Assembly: GCF_013128195.2 (NCBI RefSeq)
Contig: NZ_CP053452.2
Span: forward strand, 6,634,001 to 6,698,000
Direction of reading: 5' to 3'
From: Frigoriglobus tundricola
GTDB lineage: Bacteria > Planctomycetota > Planctomycetia > Gemmatales > Gemmataceae
Length of the DNA stretch: 64,000 nt
In this document: piece after piece, positions 1 through 8,898 of the stretch
Position numbering within the stretch: position 1 is the stretch's first letter
How the letters are laid out: each line of letters begins with the position of its first letter
The notes under the pieces: model-generated
Told to the model about the DNA's origin: nothing
Databases searched by the model: none
What the model saw: the letters and a program-made list of their open reading frames with translations, nothing else
Made by a program: the position numbers and the translations under genes

Positions 1-2
1 CG

Positions 3-377
3 GGCACAATGAAGGAGAAACGCGCGGCGGTCATCGAGGCGTGGTATCGGGATCAGGTCCGGCAGGCGGCCCCGGCGCTGATCGCCAAATGGGAGCCGCC
101 GATGGGGGTCGAGGTCGCGCGCCTCTTCGTTCAGCGGATGAAAACGCGGTGGGGAAGCTGCACTCCCGCGACCCGCAGCATCCGGCTGAACACCGATCTG
201 GCCAAGAAGCCGCGGGAGTGTCTGGAGTACATTGTGGTTCACGAGATGTGCCACTTACTCGAACCGACCCACAACGCCCGGTTCGTCGCGCTGATGGACC
301 GCTTCGTCCCGCGCTGGCAGTTCTACCGGAACGCCCTCAACCGGCTTCCCGTGAGCCACGAAGATTGGGAATATTGA
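3..377 (+). CDS. YgjP-family (DUF45) zinc metallopeptidase, C-terminal part
   Basis: The frame is open to the left edge. The 122 codons from the ATG at 9 are about half the usual family length (roughly 230 residues), so that ATG is probably internal and the gene partial. The zinc site is complete: VVHEMCHLL supplies HExxH and EPTHNARF the third ligand His. The preceding RWGSC stretch is typical of YgjP/DUF45, a clan related to SprT and WLM peptidases. The cellular substrate is not established. In other genomes this family often sits beside type I restriction genes on genomic islands. Here its convergent neighbour is a tyrosine recombinase, which fits an island, but no restriction gene is visible. 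The family call is firm; the exact role is not. Confidence 0.85.
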   Translation, partial: GTMKEKRAAVIEAWYRDQVRQAAPALIAKWEPPMGVEVARLFVQRMKTRWGSCTPATRSIRLNTDLAKKPRECLEYIVVHEMCHLLEPTHNARFVALMDRFVPRWQFYRNALNRLPVSHEDWEY

Positions 378-473
378 ACGCCGTCAGCGAGCCCTCGGGC
401 CGACGACCGGGCCGGCAATCGCTCGCGCGAGGGACAGGTTCTCCCGCGAGAGCGGTTGAGCTTCTTCGGCCCA

Positions 474-1670
474 TCAGCCGATTTCCGACGCCACTTTCGC
501 GGAGAGGGCGTGATCGCGTTCGGCGTAGATTTGCGTCGTGTCTGCCTTGCTGTGCCCGAGCGCGACCTGTGCCCCCTCCAGACCGAACAGCCGGCGGGCT
601 GCGGTGGCGAACGTATGTCGAATCTGATTCGGATACCAGCGGTGTTCCTTCTGCCACGCGGTCAACTTCTCCCGCTGTTCCTCCGAGAGCCGCGCCCGCC
701 ACTCCGCAGCGGTCTCGTCTTCGCCTTGCGAGAGCGGTGTCGGCGGTGGGAACGCCCGGTCGCAAGCACGCTCGATGGCCTGCCGATACCCGCTTACGGT
801 GTAGGCCGTGTTGTCCGTCGTCGGGAACACGGGTGCGTTCGGATCGGAGGGCTTGAACTCCTCCAGCAGTTGCCTGCCGCGCGGCCCGATGGCGATGGTG
901 CGGCGTTTCCCGCGCCAGGCGTTCTTGTGCGCGGTCGGGCTATACGTCCAAACGGCGCCGGACGTGTCGATGTCCTTCATGCGGAGAGCCACGGCTTCAC
1001 CCGGCCGGGCACCAGTGTACCGCTGGAACAGGATCAACCCGCGGACGCCGCGGGGCACCAGCGGGAGGATGACATCTACTTGTGCATCGGTGACCGGTGC
1101 CACCGGTTCCGGATCGTGGGCTTCGCTGCGCCCACGCTGGAGTCCGGTGACACTCGCCAGACGCGCCAGCACATCGGCGGGAACCAGCTCTTCCGAAACG
1201 CCCCACTTGAAGATTGACCGCACGCGGGTGACGGATTTGTTGATGGTCTTCCGGCACCAGCCGAGTTCGACCATCTGCGCCCGCAGCGTCTTCAAGGCGT
1301 TCGGGCCGAACTCGCGCACCGGCAGGTAGGCGAACAGTTCCTTCAGCGGCTTCGTGACCAGCTTGAACGACCAGATTTCGGACGTGGGCTTGCCGTCTGG
1401 GTGCCGGTAGTGGCGGTCGGCGTGTTCGAGGAACCCGACCAGCAGTTCCGCCACGGTGAGGTCGGTTGCCTTCGGGCCAGTGACTTCAGTGATGGTGTTC
1501 GTGCTGACGGCTTGCACGCGGCGGGCGTATTCGGCCTTCGATTCGGGACTGCCGTGAACGCCGAGGTAGACCGATTTCCGCTCGCCACCCGGTAGGGTGA
1601 CCCGCATGACGGCTTGGCCGGAAGGCTTGTGATGCTGGTAGGACGGGACGGTGTTCTTGGGACGGGGCAT
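474..1670 (-). CDS. tyrosine recombinase / phage-type integrase
   Basis: A 398-residue site-specific recombinase. An N-terminal arm-type region and a core-binding SAM-like domain (about residues 70-180) precede the catalytic domain. Catalytic residues visible are R222 in YTGARPGEA, R351 in PNQIRHTFAT, H373 in LGHS and nucleophile Y382 in TQIYAE. The usual HxxR histidine is replaced by Asn (N348). The ATG at 1670 has a GGAG ten bases upstream. The gene reads away from the adjacent tRNA-Pro, whose 3' end lies 115 bp beyond the start codon. This is the usual layout for an island integrase next to its tRNA attachment site. The element would extend left of the window. No excisionase is seen between it and the tRNA. 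Confidence 0.93.
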   Translation of the reverse strand: MPRPKNTVPSYQHHKPSGQAVMRVTLPGGERKSVYLGVHGSPESKAEYARRVQAVSTNTITEVTGPKATDLTVAELLVGFLEHADRHYRHPDGKPTSEIWSFKLVTKPLKELFAYLPVREFGPNALKTLRAQMVELGWCRKTINKSVTRVRSIFKWGVSEELVPADVLARLASVTGLQRGRSEAHDPEPVAPVTDAQVDVILPLVPRGVRGLILFQRYTGARPGEAVALRMKDIDTSGAVWTYSPTAHKNAWRGKRRTIAIGPRGRQLLEEFKPSDPNAPVFPTTDNTAYTVSGYRQAIERACDRAFPPPTPLSQGEDETAAEWRARLSEEQREKLTAWQKEHRWYPNQIRHTFATAARRLFGLEGAQVALGHSKADTTQIYAERDHALSAKVASEIG

Positions 1671-1785
1671 GTGTGCGACACTCCAGTTTCGGCGTATGAC
1701 TACGCCTATTCCCTGAGTTTTCGTGTCGCACGCCGGACCACCCGGCGGTAAGCTAACTGCTTCGGCGATATGGACTTCCGCGGAG

Positions 1786-1859
1786 TCGGGCTGACAGGAT
1801 TTGAACCTGCGACCTCTTGGTCCCGAACCAAGCGCTCTACCAAGCTGAGCTACAGCCCG
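1786..1859 (-). tRNA. tRNA-Pro (anticodon CGG)
   Basis: The 74-nt minus-strand gene folds as a standard cloverleaf. A 7-bp acceptor stem (CGGGCTG with CAGCCCG) is followed by discriminator A. The D arm starts GCTCAG, the anticodon stem is CTTGG/CCAAG with loop TTCGGGA, and the T arm contains GGTTCAAATCC. The anticodon CGG reads proline CCG codons, which are abundant in this GC-rich genome. CCA is not encoded. Its 3' end faces the integrase gene, making it the likely chromosomal attachment target. Confidence 0.96.
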
Positions 1860-2041
1860 TCGTTTCCTTTTCCTTCGTGGGTCATGTTAGCGACGGGTAC
1901 GGAGGAGTCAATACCAGCCCCTGAACCGTTGCCACCAGACCTCCGCTGCGTCATACTGAGGGACACCGGTCTCCCCCACCGGTTCGCGCGAATCGCCTGA
2001 TATCATCCTCCGCCGCGAATCGCGGTCGGTCGGCGCAACAC

Positions 2042-4672
2042 ATGATGTACCCCCCGTTCGCCGTCTTCACACCCGCACTCGCCGCCGGTGCCGCTGCCGC
2101 CGCGGTCGCGGTGCCACTCGCCATCCACCTGCTCTTCCGCAAGCGCTACCAGGTCGTGCCCTGGGCCGCGATGCGGTTCCTCGTCGTCGCCGAACGGCGC
2201 CACAAGCGGCGCATCGACCAGTGGCTGCTCCTCCTCCTGCGGACCGCCGCACTCGCCCTGCTGCTCTTCGCCATGCTCGCCACCACCGCATGGGCCGAAC
2301 GGCTGTGGCAGGCCATCAAGCCCGGCACCACCGAAACCATCAACAACGTCCCCCGCACGCACCACGTCATCGTCATCGACACGTCTCTCAGCATGACCGC
2401 TAAGACTGAGGACGGCCAGACCCGGTTCGAGCGCGCCGTCGCCCAGGCGGAACACCTCATCCGCTCCGGCAACCCCGGCGACGGCTACACCCTCCTCAAG
2501 ATGACCGGCACCCTCGCGGAGCCCGTCGTCCCCGGGCCGTCCAATGACCCCGAAAAGGTCGTTGCCGCGCTCCGGGCCGAGGTGAAACCCACCCACGGCA
2601 CGGCGGACCACACCGCGGCCCTCCCGGTGATCGCCGACATCATCACCCGCTCCCCGCGCGCGTACCCCCGGCGCCAACTCACGTTCATCAGCGACCTCCA
2701 GCGCGCCTCCTGGGCCAACGCCGTCCCGCGGCCCGAGAACAGCACCGCCGAAGTGTGGCAGCGGATCACCGCCCGCGCCGACGTGGTCGTGGTCGACACC
2801 GCCCGCGACGACGTCAACAACCTGGCCGTTGCCGACCTCGCCCTCGCCGACCCCATGCCCCTCGTCGATCACCCGGCCGCGGTCACGGTCACGGTCGCCA
2901 ACCTGAGCCGCACCGAGCGGAAAAACGTCCGGGTCGATCTGCTGCTCGGGCGCCCGTCCGGCGGCTCCGACTCCCTCGTCGCCATCGGACAGAAGGCGAT
3001 CGACGCCATCCCGCCCGGCCTGCGCGGCACCGTGAAGTTCGACCTCAGCGGCCCGAACGGGTTCCGCGACCGCGGCATCCACGTGCTCCAGGCGAAGCTG
3101 GTCGAGGGCGACGACCTCCCCGCCGACGACAGCCGCGCGCTGGCGGTCGAGGTCCGCGACGGGATACACGCCCTTCTCGTCGACGGGCGGGCCGATCCGC
3201 TGCCGGAACGGCGCGCGGCCACGTACTTGAACTTCGCCCTCTTCCCGCTCCACGCCAGCCCCGGACTCACACCCGCGCGCCCACGCGTCGTGACGCCCGG
3301 CGAGTTCCTCGACCCCGTCTGCGACCTCACCGGCGTGGACTGCGTGTTCCTCTGCGACGTCCCCAACCCGACGTCCGACCTGGCCGCCAAACTGGACGCG
3401 GTGCTCCGCCGCGGCGGCACCGTCGTCATCGGGCTGGGCCCGAACGCCGCCGCCAGCCGCACCCAGTACAACACGGTCCTGTACCGCGAGGGCAACGGTA
3501 TCCTCCCCGGTGCGCTCGGCGACACCGTCACCGTTGCGAGCCCGGACGACCTCGGGTTCCAACTGCACGCGGACGACGACGAGTACCGCAAGGCGCCGCT
3601 CGTCTCGTTCAACGACGACCGCTTCCGGGCCGGCCTCACCTCCGTCCCGTTCCAGACCTATATGAAGCTCGACGCGCCGCCGGGCGGGCGCGCCCGCCGC
3701 ATCATGACCTTCGCCCGCGCCGGGGCCGCGGCGCCCGACCCCAAGACCGCGGCCGGGGCGAAGCCCGACCCGGCCCTCGTCGAGTGGGGCCGGCACCGCG
3801 GCCGCGTGTACGTGTTCACCAGCACGTTCAACGAGGGCTGGAACGCCTGGCCCCGGCTGCCCACGTTCCCCCCGTTCTGGGGCGAGTTACTGAAACACTG
3901 CGTGGCGAACCCGGACCGCCACACGCTCCGCGTGGGCGAGCCGATCGAAGAGTTCTTCCCCACCAGCGCCGCCGGCCTCGAAGCCGGCCTCAGCGGCCCG
4001 GACGGGCTCACGGCCCACATCCGGCTCGAGCTGGAAGACGAAGCCGGGGTGGGCCGGTTCAAAAACACCGCGGTGAGCGGGCTCTACCGAATGGGGATCA
4101 ACGGCTCCCGCGACCGCGTGTTCGCGGTGAACGTCGCCGAGATCGACCCCGCGCGGGCCAGCGAGTCGGACCTGCGCCGCACCGACCGGAGCGAGTTTCG
4201 CGCGCCGGTGCAGGTGGTGGACGATCCGGCGGAGGTGAAACCGACCGGCGAGAGCGGCGCCGTTCTGACCACCGCACCGAAACCGCACGGCCCGTTCCTC
4301 GCCCGCTTCGCCACGGAGTTCGCCCTGCTCGTCCTGGCGACCGAACTGCTGCTCGCGTGGCGCTTCGGCCCGTCGCGGACCGCGGCCGCCGCGAGCGCGG
4401 CCCCGCGGTCCGCCCTGGCGAAGCGCCTCCAGCGGCTGGCCGGCACCCTGGCGGCGCTGCTCCCCTGGCCCTGGCCGGGTTCGTCCTCGTCGCGGTGTTC
4501 CACGCCGAGCGCACCGGCAACCCGCTCGGGTTCCTCCCGCACGGCCTGCGCGCCGCGATCGAAACGGCCGCGGGCGTACCCGCCGCCGCCCCGGGCGAGG
4601 GCACCAAGTGGCGGCTCGACGGGTTCACCGCGTTCTTCCGCAACGCCGCCACCGACCGGCGCGTGGTGGTGA
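2042..4672 (+). CDS. BatA/VWA-domain membrane protein
   Basis: An N-terminal BatA-type membrane module comprises a hydrophobic helix at residues 12-32, the LLFRKRY motif and a second helix at 61-83. A von Willebrand A domain follows with MIDAS motif DTSLS at D113. A long periplasmic region comes next, then another helix near LLVLATELLLAW. From about base 4462 the frame gives an implausible Ser/Pro/Arg tail. A one-base gain in the C run at 4462-4465 would instead join the sequence to the next reading frame as a continuous hydrophobic segment. The gene is therefore either fused to the following VWA gene in the native genome or separate with an atypical end. There is no clear Shine-Dalgarno. In planctomycetes such genes occur with MoxR and DUF58 genes; the function is unknown, presumably envelope-related. 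Confidence 0.8.
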   Translation: MMYPPFAVFTPALAAGAAAAAVAVPLAIHLLFRKRYQVVPWAAMRFLVVAERRHKRRIDQWLLLLLRTAALALLLFAMLATTAWAERLWQAIKPGTTETINNVPRTHHVIVIDTSLSMTAKTEDGQTRFERAVAQAEHLIRSGNPGDGYTLLKMTGTLAEPVVPGPSNDPEKVVAALRAEVKPTHGTADHTAALPVIADIITRSPRAYPRRQLTFISDLQRASWANAVPRPENSTAEVWQRITARADVVVVDTARDDVNNLAVADLALADPMPLVDHPAAVTVTVANLSRTERKNVRVDLLLGRPSGGSDSLVAIGQKAIDAIPPGLRGTVKFDLSGPNGFRDRGIHVLQAKLVEGDDLPADDSRALAVEVRDGIHALLVDGRADPLPERRAATYLNFALFPLHASPGLTPARPRVVTPGEFLDPVCDLTGVDCVFLCDVPNPTSDLAAKLDAVLRRGGTVVIGLGPNAAASRTQYNTVLYREGNGILPGALGDTVTVASPDDLGFQLHADDDEYRKAPLVSFNDDRFRAGLTSVPFQTYMKLDAPPGGRARRIMTFARAGAAAPDPKTAAGAKPDPALVEWGRHRGRVYVFTSTFNEGWNAWPRLPTFPPFWGELLKHCVANPDRHTLRVGEPIEEFFPTSAAGLEAGLSGPDGLTAHIRLELEDEAGVGRFKNTAVSGLYRMGINGSRDRVFAVNVAEIDPARASESDLRRTDRSEFRAPVQVVDDPAEVKPTGESGAVLTTAPKPHGPFLARFATEFALLVLATELLLAWRFGPSRTAAAASAAPRSALAKRLQRLAGTLAALLPWPWPGSSSSRCSTPSAPATRSGSSRTACAPRSKRPRAYPPPPRARAPSGGSTGSPRSSATPPPTGAWW

Positions 4673-7053
4673 CGCTGGCGGTGGCGTGCGTCGCGCTCAC
4701 GTTCGGCGTGTACCGGCTCGAGCGCCGCGCCGCGGGCGGGTTCGGCCGGCTCCTCCTGCCCGCGCTGCTCCGCAGCGCGGCCTTCTTGCTCGTGCTGTTC
4801 GTCGTCCTCGCGCAGCGGCAACTCGCCTTCGACCGCGAGGGCTGGCCCGAGGTCGTGATCCTGCTCGACACCTCGGCCAGCATGGACACCCGCGACCTGT
4901 TCAAAGACCCCGCCGTGCGCGCCAGGGCCGAGGACCTCGCCGGCACCACGCCGCTGTCGGACGTGAACCGGCTGCGGCTGGCGCAGCTGCTCCTCGCCCG
5001 CCCGGACGCCGACTGGCTCGACCGGCTCCTGAAGGAGAAGCAGGTCAAGGTGCGCCTCTACGCCGTGGACACGGACACCCGACCGCTGGCGACCGTGGAG
5101 GACGAGGACCAGGCCGCCGACGCGCGCGGGGCCATCGCGAAGCTGACGGCCGCGGGCGAAGGGTCGCACCTCGGCGAGGGCGTCGAGGCGGTGCTGAAGG
5201 ACTTCCGCGGCAGCCCGCTCGCCGCCATCATCATGTTCACCGACGGCGTGACCACCGCCGGCGCCGACCTCCCCAAGGCCGCCCGCGCCGCGGCCCAGGA
5301 CGGCGTGCCGCTGTTCCTCGTCGGCGTCGGCGACACCTGGGAGACGCCCGATCTGATCCTCAACGACGTCCACGCCGAACCCGTGGTGGGCCGCGGCGAC
5401 CGGCTCGTGTTCGAGGCCCGGCTCGGCGCCCGCGGCCAGGTCCCGGCGGCCCCGGTCACGGTGTTCCTCCGGGAGAAAACGCCGACCGGGCTCGAGGACC
5501 GCGGACAGGCGACCGTCACGCCCGACCCGTCCGGCAACCCGGTCCCGGTCACCATCGCGCACACGCCGCAGGAGGCGGGCGAGAAGACGTTCGTCCTCGA
5601 GGTCCCGGCCGCGCCCGGGGAGACCAACACGCGGAACAACAAGATCGAGCGCACGGTCCTCGTCACCGACTCGCGCCGCATCCGCGTGCTGTACGTGGAG
5701 GGCTACCCGCGGTACGACTTCCGGTTCGTGAAGGTGCTGCTGGAGCGCGAGTCCGACCGCTCCGTCGGCGGCAAGTCGGTGGAGGTCCAGGTCGTCCTCC
5801 AGGACGCGTCCAAGGGCTGGGCGGAAACCGACAAGTCCGCGTTCCGCGGCGAGTTCCCGACCCGCACCGAGCTGTTCGGGTTCGACGTGGTCATCCTGGG
5901 CGACGTGGACCCCAAGCAGATCGGCGGCGCCCGCACCGCCGTGGTCCTCCGCGACCTCGCGGACTTCGTGAAGGTGAAGGGCGGCGGCCTGCTCTTCCTC
6001 GCGGGGGAGCACGGCACGCCCGCCGCCTACGCCGACACGCCGCTGGCGGAGGTGCTGCCGGTCATCCCCGGCGACGCCCCGGGGGCGACGCGCCCGCCCG
6101 AGGAGCAGCCGATCACCGAGGAGTACCAGCCGAAACTCACGCCCGCCGGCAAGATGCACCCGCTGTTCCGGTTCTCCGCGGACCAGGCCGAATCGGCCCG
6201 CGTCTGGGGCAACTTGAAACCGCTCCTGTGGTACGCCCGGGGCTACCGCCGCAAGCCGCTGACGAGCGTGCTGGCCGAGCACCCGACGCGGGCCGCGGAG
6301 GGCGGCGCGCCGGGCGAGAAGCACCCGCTCGTGGTCCAGCAGTTCGCCGGCGCCGGCCCGGTCCTGTTCTTGGGCCTCGACGACACCTGGCGGTGGCGGT
6401 TCCGCTCCGACGAGGAGCACTTCGACCGGTTCTGGATCCAGGCCGTTCGCGTGCTGTCGCGGTCCCGCATCCGCCGGCCGGAGCTCCGGGTGGTGCCCCG
6501 GGCCGAGTTCCGCCGCGACGAGCGGGTGACGGTCCAGGTGGAGTTCCCGATCGAGTCGCCGGCGCCCGGCGGCGACACGCCCGTGCGCGTGTCGGTCACC
6601 CGGTCGCCGCTCAAGACGCGCGACGGGGCGCCCGGCCCCGGCGCGACCGAAACCTCGACCCTCGCCCTCAACCGCGTCCCCGGCCCGACCATCCTGTTCG
6701 AGGCCACGCTCCCCCGCGCGCCGGAGGGCGAGTATCGGTTCGAGATGATCGACCCGGAGGTCCAGGGGTCGCGGCCGTTCGCCACCGCGTCGGTGCTGCC
6801 GCCGATGAACGAGCGCGACCGCACGGAACTGAACCGCGCCGACATGGAGCGGGCGGCGAGCCAGTCCGGCGGCGGGTTCTACACGCTCGCCACCGCGACC
6901 GACGTGTTCAACGACCTGAAGAACCTCCAGCGCGTGCCGCTGAACCAGCCGTGTCCGCCGGTGCCGCTGTGGAACCAGCCCGCCGTGTACGGCCTCCTGA
7001 TGCTCCTGCTTCTGACCGAGTGGCTTTTGCGGAAGCGCGAGCGGCTGTTATGA
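4495..7053 (+). CDS. VWA / glutamine-amidotransferase-like membrane protein
   Basis: The frame holds about 850 residues of good coding sequence: two membrane helices (around VVVTLAVACVALTFGVY and the LLLPALLRS segment), a VWA domain with MIDAS motif DTSAS, an Ig-like region, and a class I glutamine-amidotransferase-like fold around VVILGDVDPKQIGG and GGGLLFLAGE. I see no catalytic Cys-His pair, so it is probably non-enzymatic. A C-terminal helix ends in LLRKRERLL. The GTG at 4495 is only the nearest plausible start. No ATG or ribosome site precedes it, and the frame joins the upstream BatA gene through a single base at the C run near 4462. Together they resemble the paired BatA-VWA and VWA-GATase proteins of planctomycetes. 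Confidence 0.72.
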   Translation: MFHAERTGNPLGFLPHGLRAAIETAAGVPAAAPGEGTKWRLDGFTAFFRNAATDRRVVVTLAVACVALTFGVYRLERRAAGGFGRLLLPALLRSAAFLLVLFVVLAQRQLAFDREGWPEVVILLDTSASMDTRDLFKDPAVRARAEDLAGTTPLSDVNRLRLAQLLLARPDADWLDRLLKEKQVKVRLYAVDTDTRPLATVEDEDQAADARGAIAKLTAAGEGSHLGEGVEAVLKDFRGSPLAAIIMFTDGVTTAGADLPKAARAAAQDGVPLFLVGVGDTWETPDLILNDVHAEPVVGRGDRLVFEARLGARGQVPAAPVTVFLREKTPTGLEDRGQATVTPDPSGNPVPVTIAHTPQEAGEKTFVLEVPAAPGETNTRNNKIERTVLVTDSRRIRVLYVEGYPRYDFRFVKVLLERESDRSVGGKSVEVQVVLQDASKGWAETDKSAFRGEFPTRTELFGFDVVILGDVDPKQIGGARTAVVLRDLADFVKVKGGGLLFLAGEHGTPAAYADTPLAEVLPVIPGDAPGATRPPEEQPITEEYQPKLTPAGKMHPLFRFSADQAESARVWGNLKPLLWYARGYRRKPLTSVLAEHPTRAAEGGAPGEKHPLVVQQFAGAGPVLFLGLDDTWRWRFRSDEEHFDRFWIQAVRVLSRSRIRRPELRVVPRAEFRRDERVTVQVEFPIESPAPGGDTPVRVSVTRSPLKTRDGAPGPGATETSTLALNRVPGPTILFEATLPRAPEGEYRFEMIDPEVQGSRPFATASVLPPMNERDRTELNRADMERAASQSGGGFYTLATATDVFNDLKNLQRVPLNQPCPPVPLWNQPAVYGLLMLLLLTEWLLRKRERLL

Positions 7054-7149
7054 TGGGGCGATAACGGGGGCCGGCGATCGCCGCGAACCCCGTGCTCGAC
7101 TCGTGGGAAACGGCTCCGTTCTTCCGGTGGCCCGTCGGGGTGTTTCCGC

Positions 7150-8787
7150 ATGGCACTGGTTCTCCGCCCGCCGACCGAGCGCGTGTCGCTCACGGACCAA
7201 CTGGCCGAAATCGGCCGCGCCCGGAAACGGGTCGAAGCCGCGTCCGGGGTCCTGGCCTTCGCCGCCACCGCCGCGGGCCTCACCGCGGCGGTCGGGGTGC
7301 TCGACGCCGCGGTCCACCTCGGCGCCGCGGCCCGGGCGCTGGCGCTGGTCGCGATCCTCACCGCGGCCGGGGCGATCTGGCTGCGCGGGGTCGTGCGGCC
7401 GATGCGGTACCGCACCGACGCGCTGGCCATCGCGCTCGAACTGGAGAACCGGTTCCCGGCCCTCAACGACGCGCTCGCGTCCGCCGTGTCCTTCCTCGGG
7501 TCCGGTGACGCTGACGACGACCGCCCGCGGGCGCGGAGCGGCGTGTCGGGCCGCCTCACCGCGTCGGCCGTGCGGGTCGCCGAGCGGAAGGTCAGCCGGC
7601 TCCCGCTCGACCGGCTCGTGCCCACCTGGCAGTGCTGGCGGGCGGCGTGGGCGTGCGTGATCGTGACGGGGGCGGTGGCGCCGCTCGTACTGTGGAACAC
7701 GGCCCGGGCCGGGACCGCGCTCGTGCGGCTCGCCGACCCGTTCGGCGCCCACCCCTGGCCCACGAAGACGCGCGTCGAGGTCCTCGCGCCGGCGTTCCCG
7801 GCGCGCATGTCGAAGGGCGAGGCGTTCGAGCTGAAGTTCGCCGTCCGCGGCGCCCTCACCGGTGCGGCCACCGTCCAGGTCCGCGTCGAGGGCGGGGGCG
7901 AGTTCGAGGAACAGTTCCCGCTCGCGGTGAACAACGACCCGAAGGTGTCCGGCGCCGCCGTGGTCACCGCCCGGTTCGACCCGGCCCGCGTGCCCGCCTC
8001 CTTTGCCGTCCGGCTCACCGCCAACGACGCCGAAACCGACTGGCTCGAGGTCACGGTGGTGCCCCCGCCGCGTCTCGTGCCGCTCGACGGCCGCCCGTCG
8101 CCCCAGTTCCACGCCACGCCGCCCGCGTACACCAACCTGCCGGCGGCCCAGCTGCCCGACGGGGCCGCGGTGATCGAGGTGCCCACCGGAACGGTGCTCC
8201 GCTTCCGCGCCGCGACGGACGTGCGGCTCTCAGCCGCGTCCCTGGCCTTTTACGGCGACCGGGCCGCGGTCCTCAACGCCGCGCCGGTCGCGTTCCTGGG
8301 CCACATGAACCCGCTCGCCGCCGTCGGGTGCCAGGGGCTGGCCGACGCGCTCGGCGCGGACGTCCCGATCGCGCTTTCCGAAGACGGCCGGGTCCTCACC
8401 GCCGATTTCGTCCCGCCCCTCTCCGGCCAGTACGCCCTGCGCCTGACCGACGACAGCGGGCTCACCGGTACGCGGCTCGTCGAGATCCGCTTGACGATCG
8501 ATCCGGTGCCGGTGGTCACGCTCGCCCGCCCGCTCGCCGGCTCCGACCCGCCGCTGCTGGCACCGACCGCCCGCGTCGCCGTCTCCACGACGGCCGACGA
8601 CAAGTTGTACGGCGTCCGCCGGTCGTTCCTCGAGTACCGCGTGGGCCGAGACGGGCCGGTGCGCGTGTACCCGCTGGCGGAAGTGCCCAACGTCTCCGGC
8701 GCGCGCTCGCCGCGCTCGGGGGCGGCCCGGCTCTCGCCGTCGTGCCGCCAGCGGGCACGGTCGAGACGACCCGCGCCGTACCGGTGA
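7150..8787 (+). CDS. large membrane-anchored envelope protein, N-terminal piece (frameshifted gene)
   Basis: This is the first part of one gene that continues to 11166. Two hydrophobic segments at residues 33-80 and another near residue 160 anchor it. A beta-rich extracytoplasmic region follows (IEVPTGTVLRFRAATDV, TDDSGLTGTRLVEIRL). Coding quality in this frame is lost near base 8699, where it should pass to the next frame (ALAALGGGPALAVVPP) until about 8893 and then return to the original frame. Two compensating single-base errors in GC-rich runs explain this, so the stop at 8787 is probably artificial. The restored protein would be about 1,340 residues. It resembles the large 'DUF4175-like' proteins next to BatA/VWA genes in planctomycetes; that name is tentative. 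Confidence 0.65.
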   Translation: MALVLRPPTERVSLTDQLAEIGRARKRVEAASGVLAFAATAAGLTAAVGVLDAAVHLGAAARALALVAILTAAGAIWLRGVVRPMRYRTDALAIALELENRFPALNDALASAVSFLGSGDADDDRPRARSGVSGRLTASAVRVAERKVSRLPLDRLVPTWQCWRAAWACVIVTGAVAPLVLWNTARAGTALVRLADPFGAHPWPTKTRVEVLAPAFPARMSKGEAFELKFAVRGALTGAATVQVRVEGGGEFEEQFPLAVNNDPKVSGAAVVTARFDPARVPASFAVRLTANDAETDWLEVTVVPPPRLVPLDGRPSPQFHATPPAYTNLPAAQLPDGAAVIEVPTGTVLRFRAATDVRLSAASLAFYGDRAAVLNAAPVAFLGHMNPLAAVGCQGLADALGADVPIALSEDGRVLTADFVPPLSGQYALRLTDDSGLTGTRLVEIRLTIDPVPVVTLARPLAGSDPPLLAPTARVAVSTTADDKLYGVRRSFLEYRVGRDGPVRVYPLAEVPNVSGARSPRSGAARLSPSCRQRARSRRPAPYR

Positions 8788-8898
8788 CGGCGTTCCGCCG
8801 CGACGACGGGACGCCGGTGGGCGAGGGCGACCTGCTCATCATCCGCGCCGCGGCCGACGACCACGACGACGTGGCCGCTTTGAAGGGGCCGGGGCAGC

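Noticed and set aside
2003-3796. Long open frame antisense to the BatA/VWA gene
   Set aside because: GC-rich coding DNA leaves antisense frames open. The sequence is Gly/Arg/Val-rich without domains, and the opposite strand has clear VWA motifs.
4084-6420. Very long minus-strand frame across the second VWA gene
   Set aside because: Same third-position GC effect; the composition is dominated by Arg, Gly, Ala, Val and Leu with no recognisable fold.
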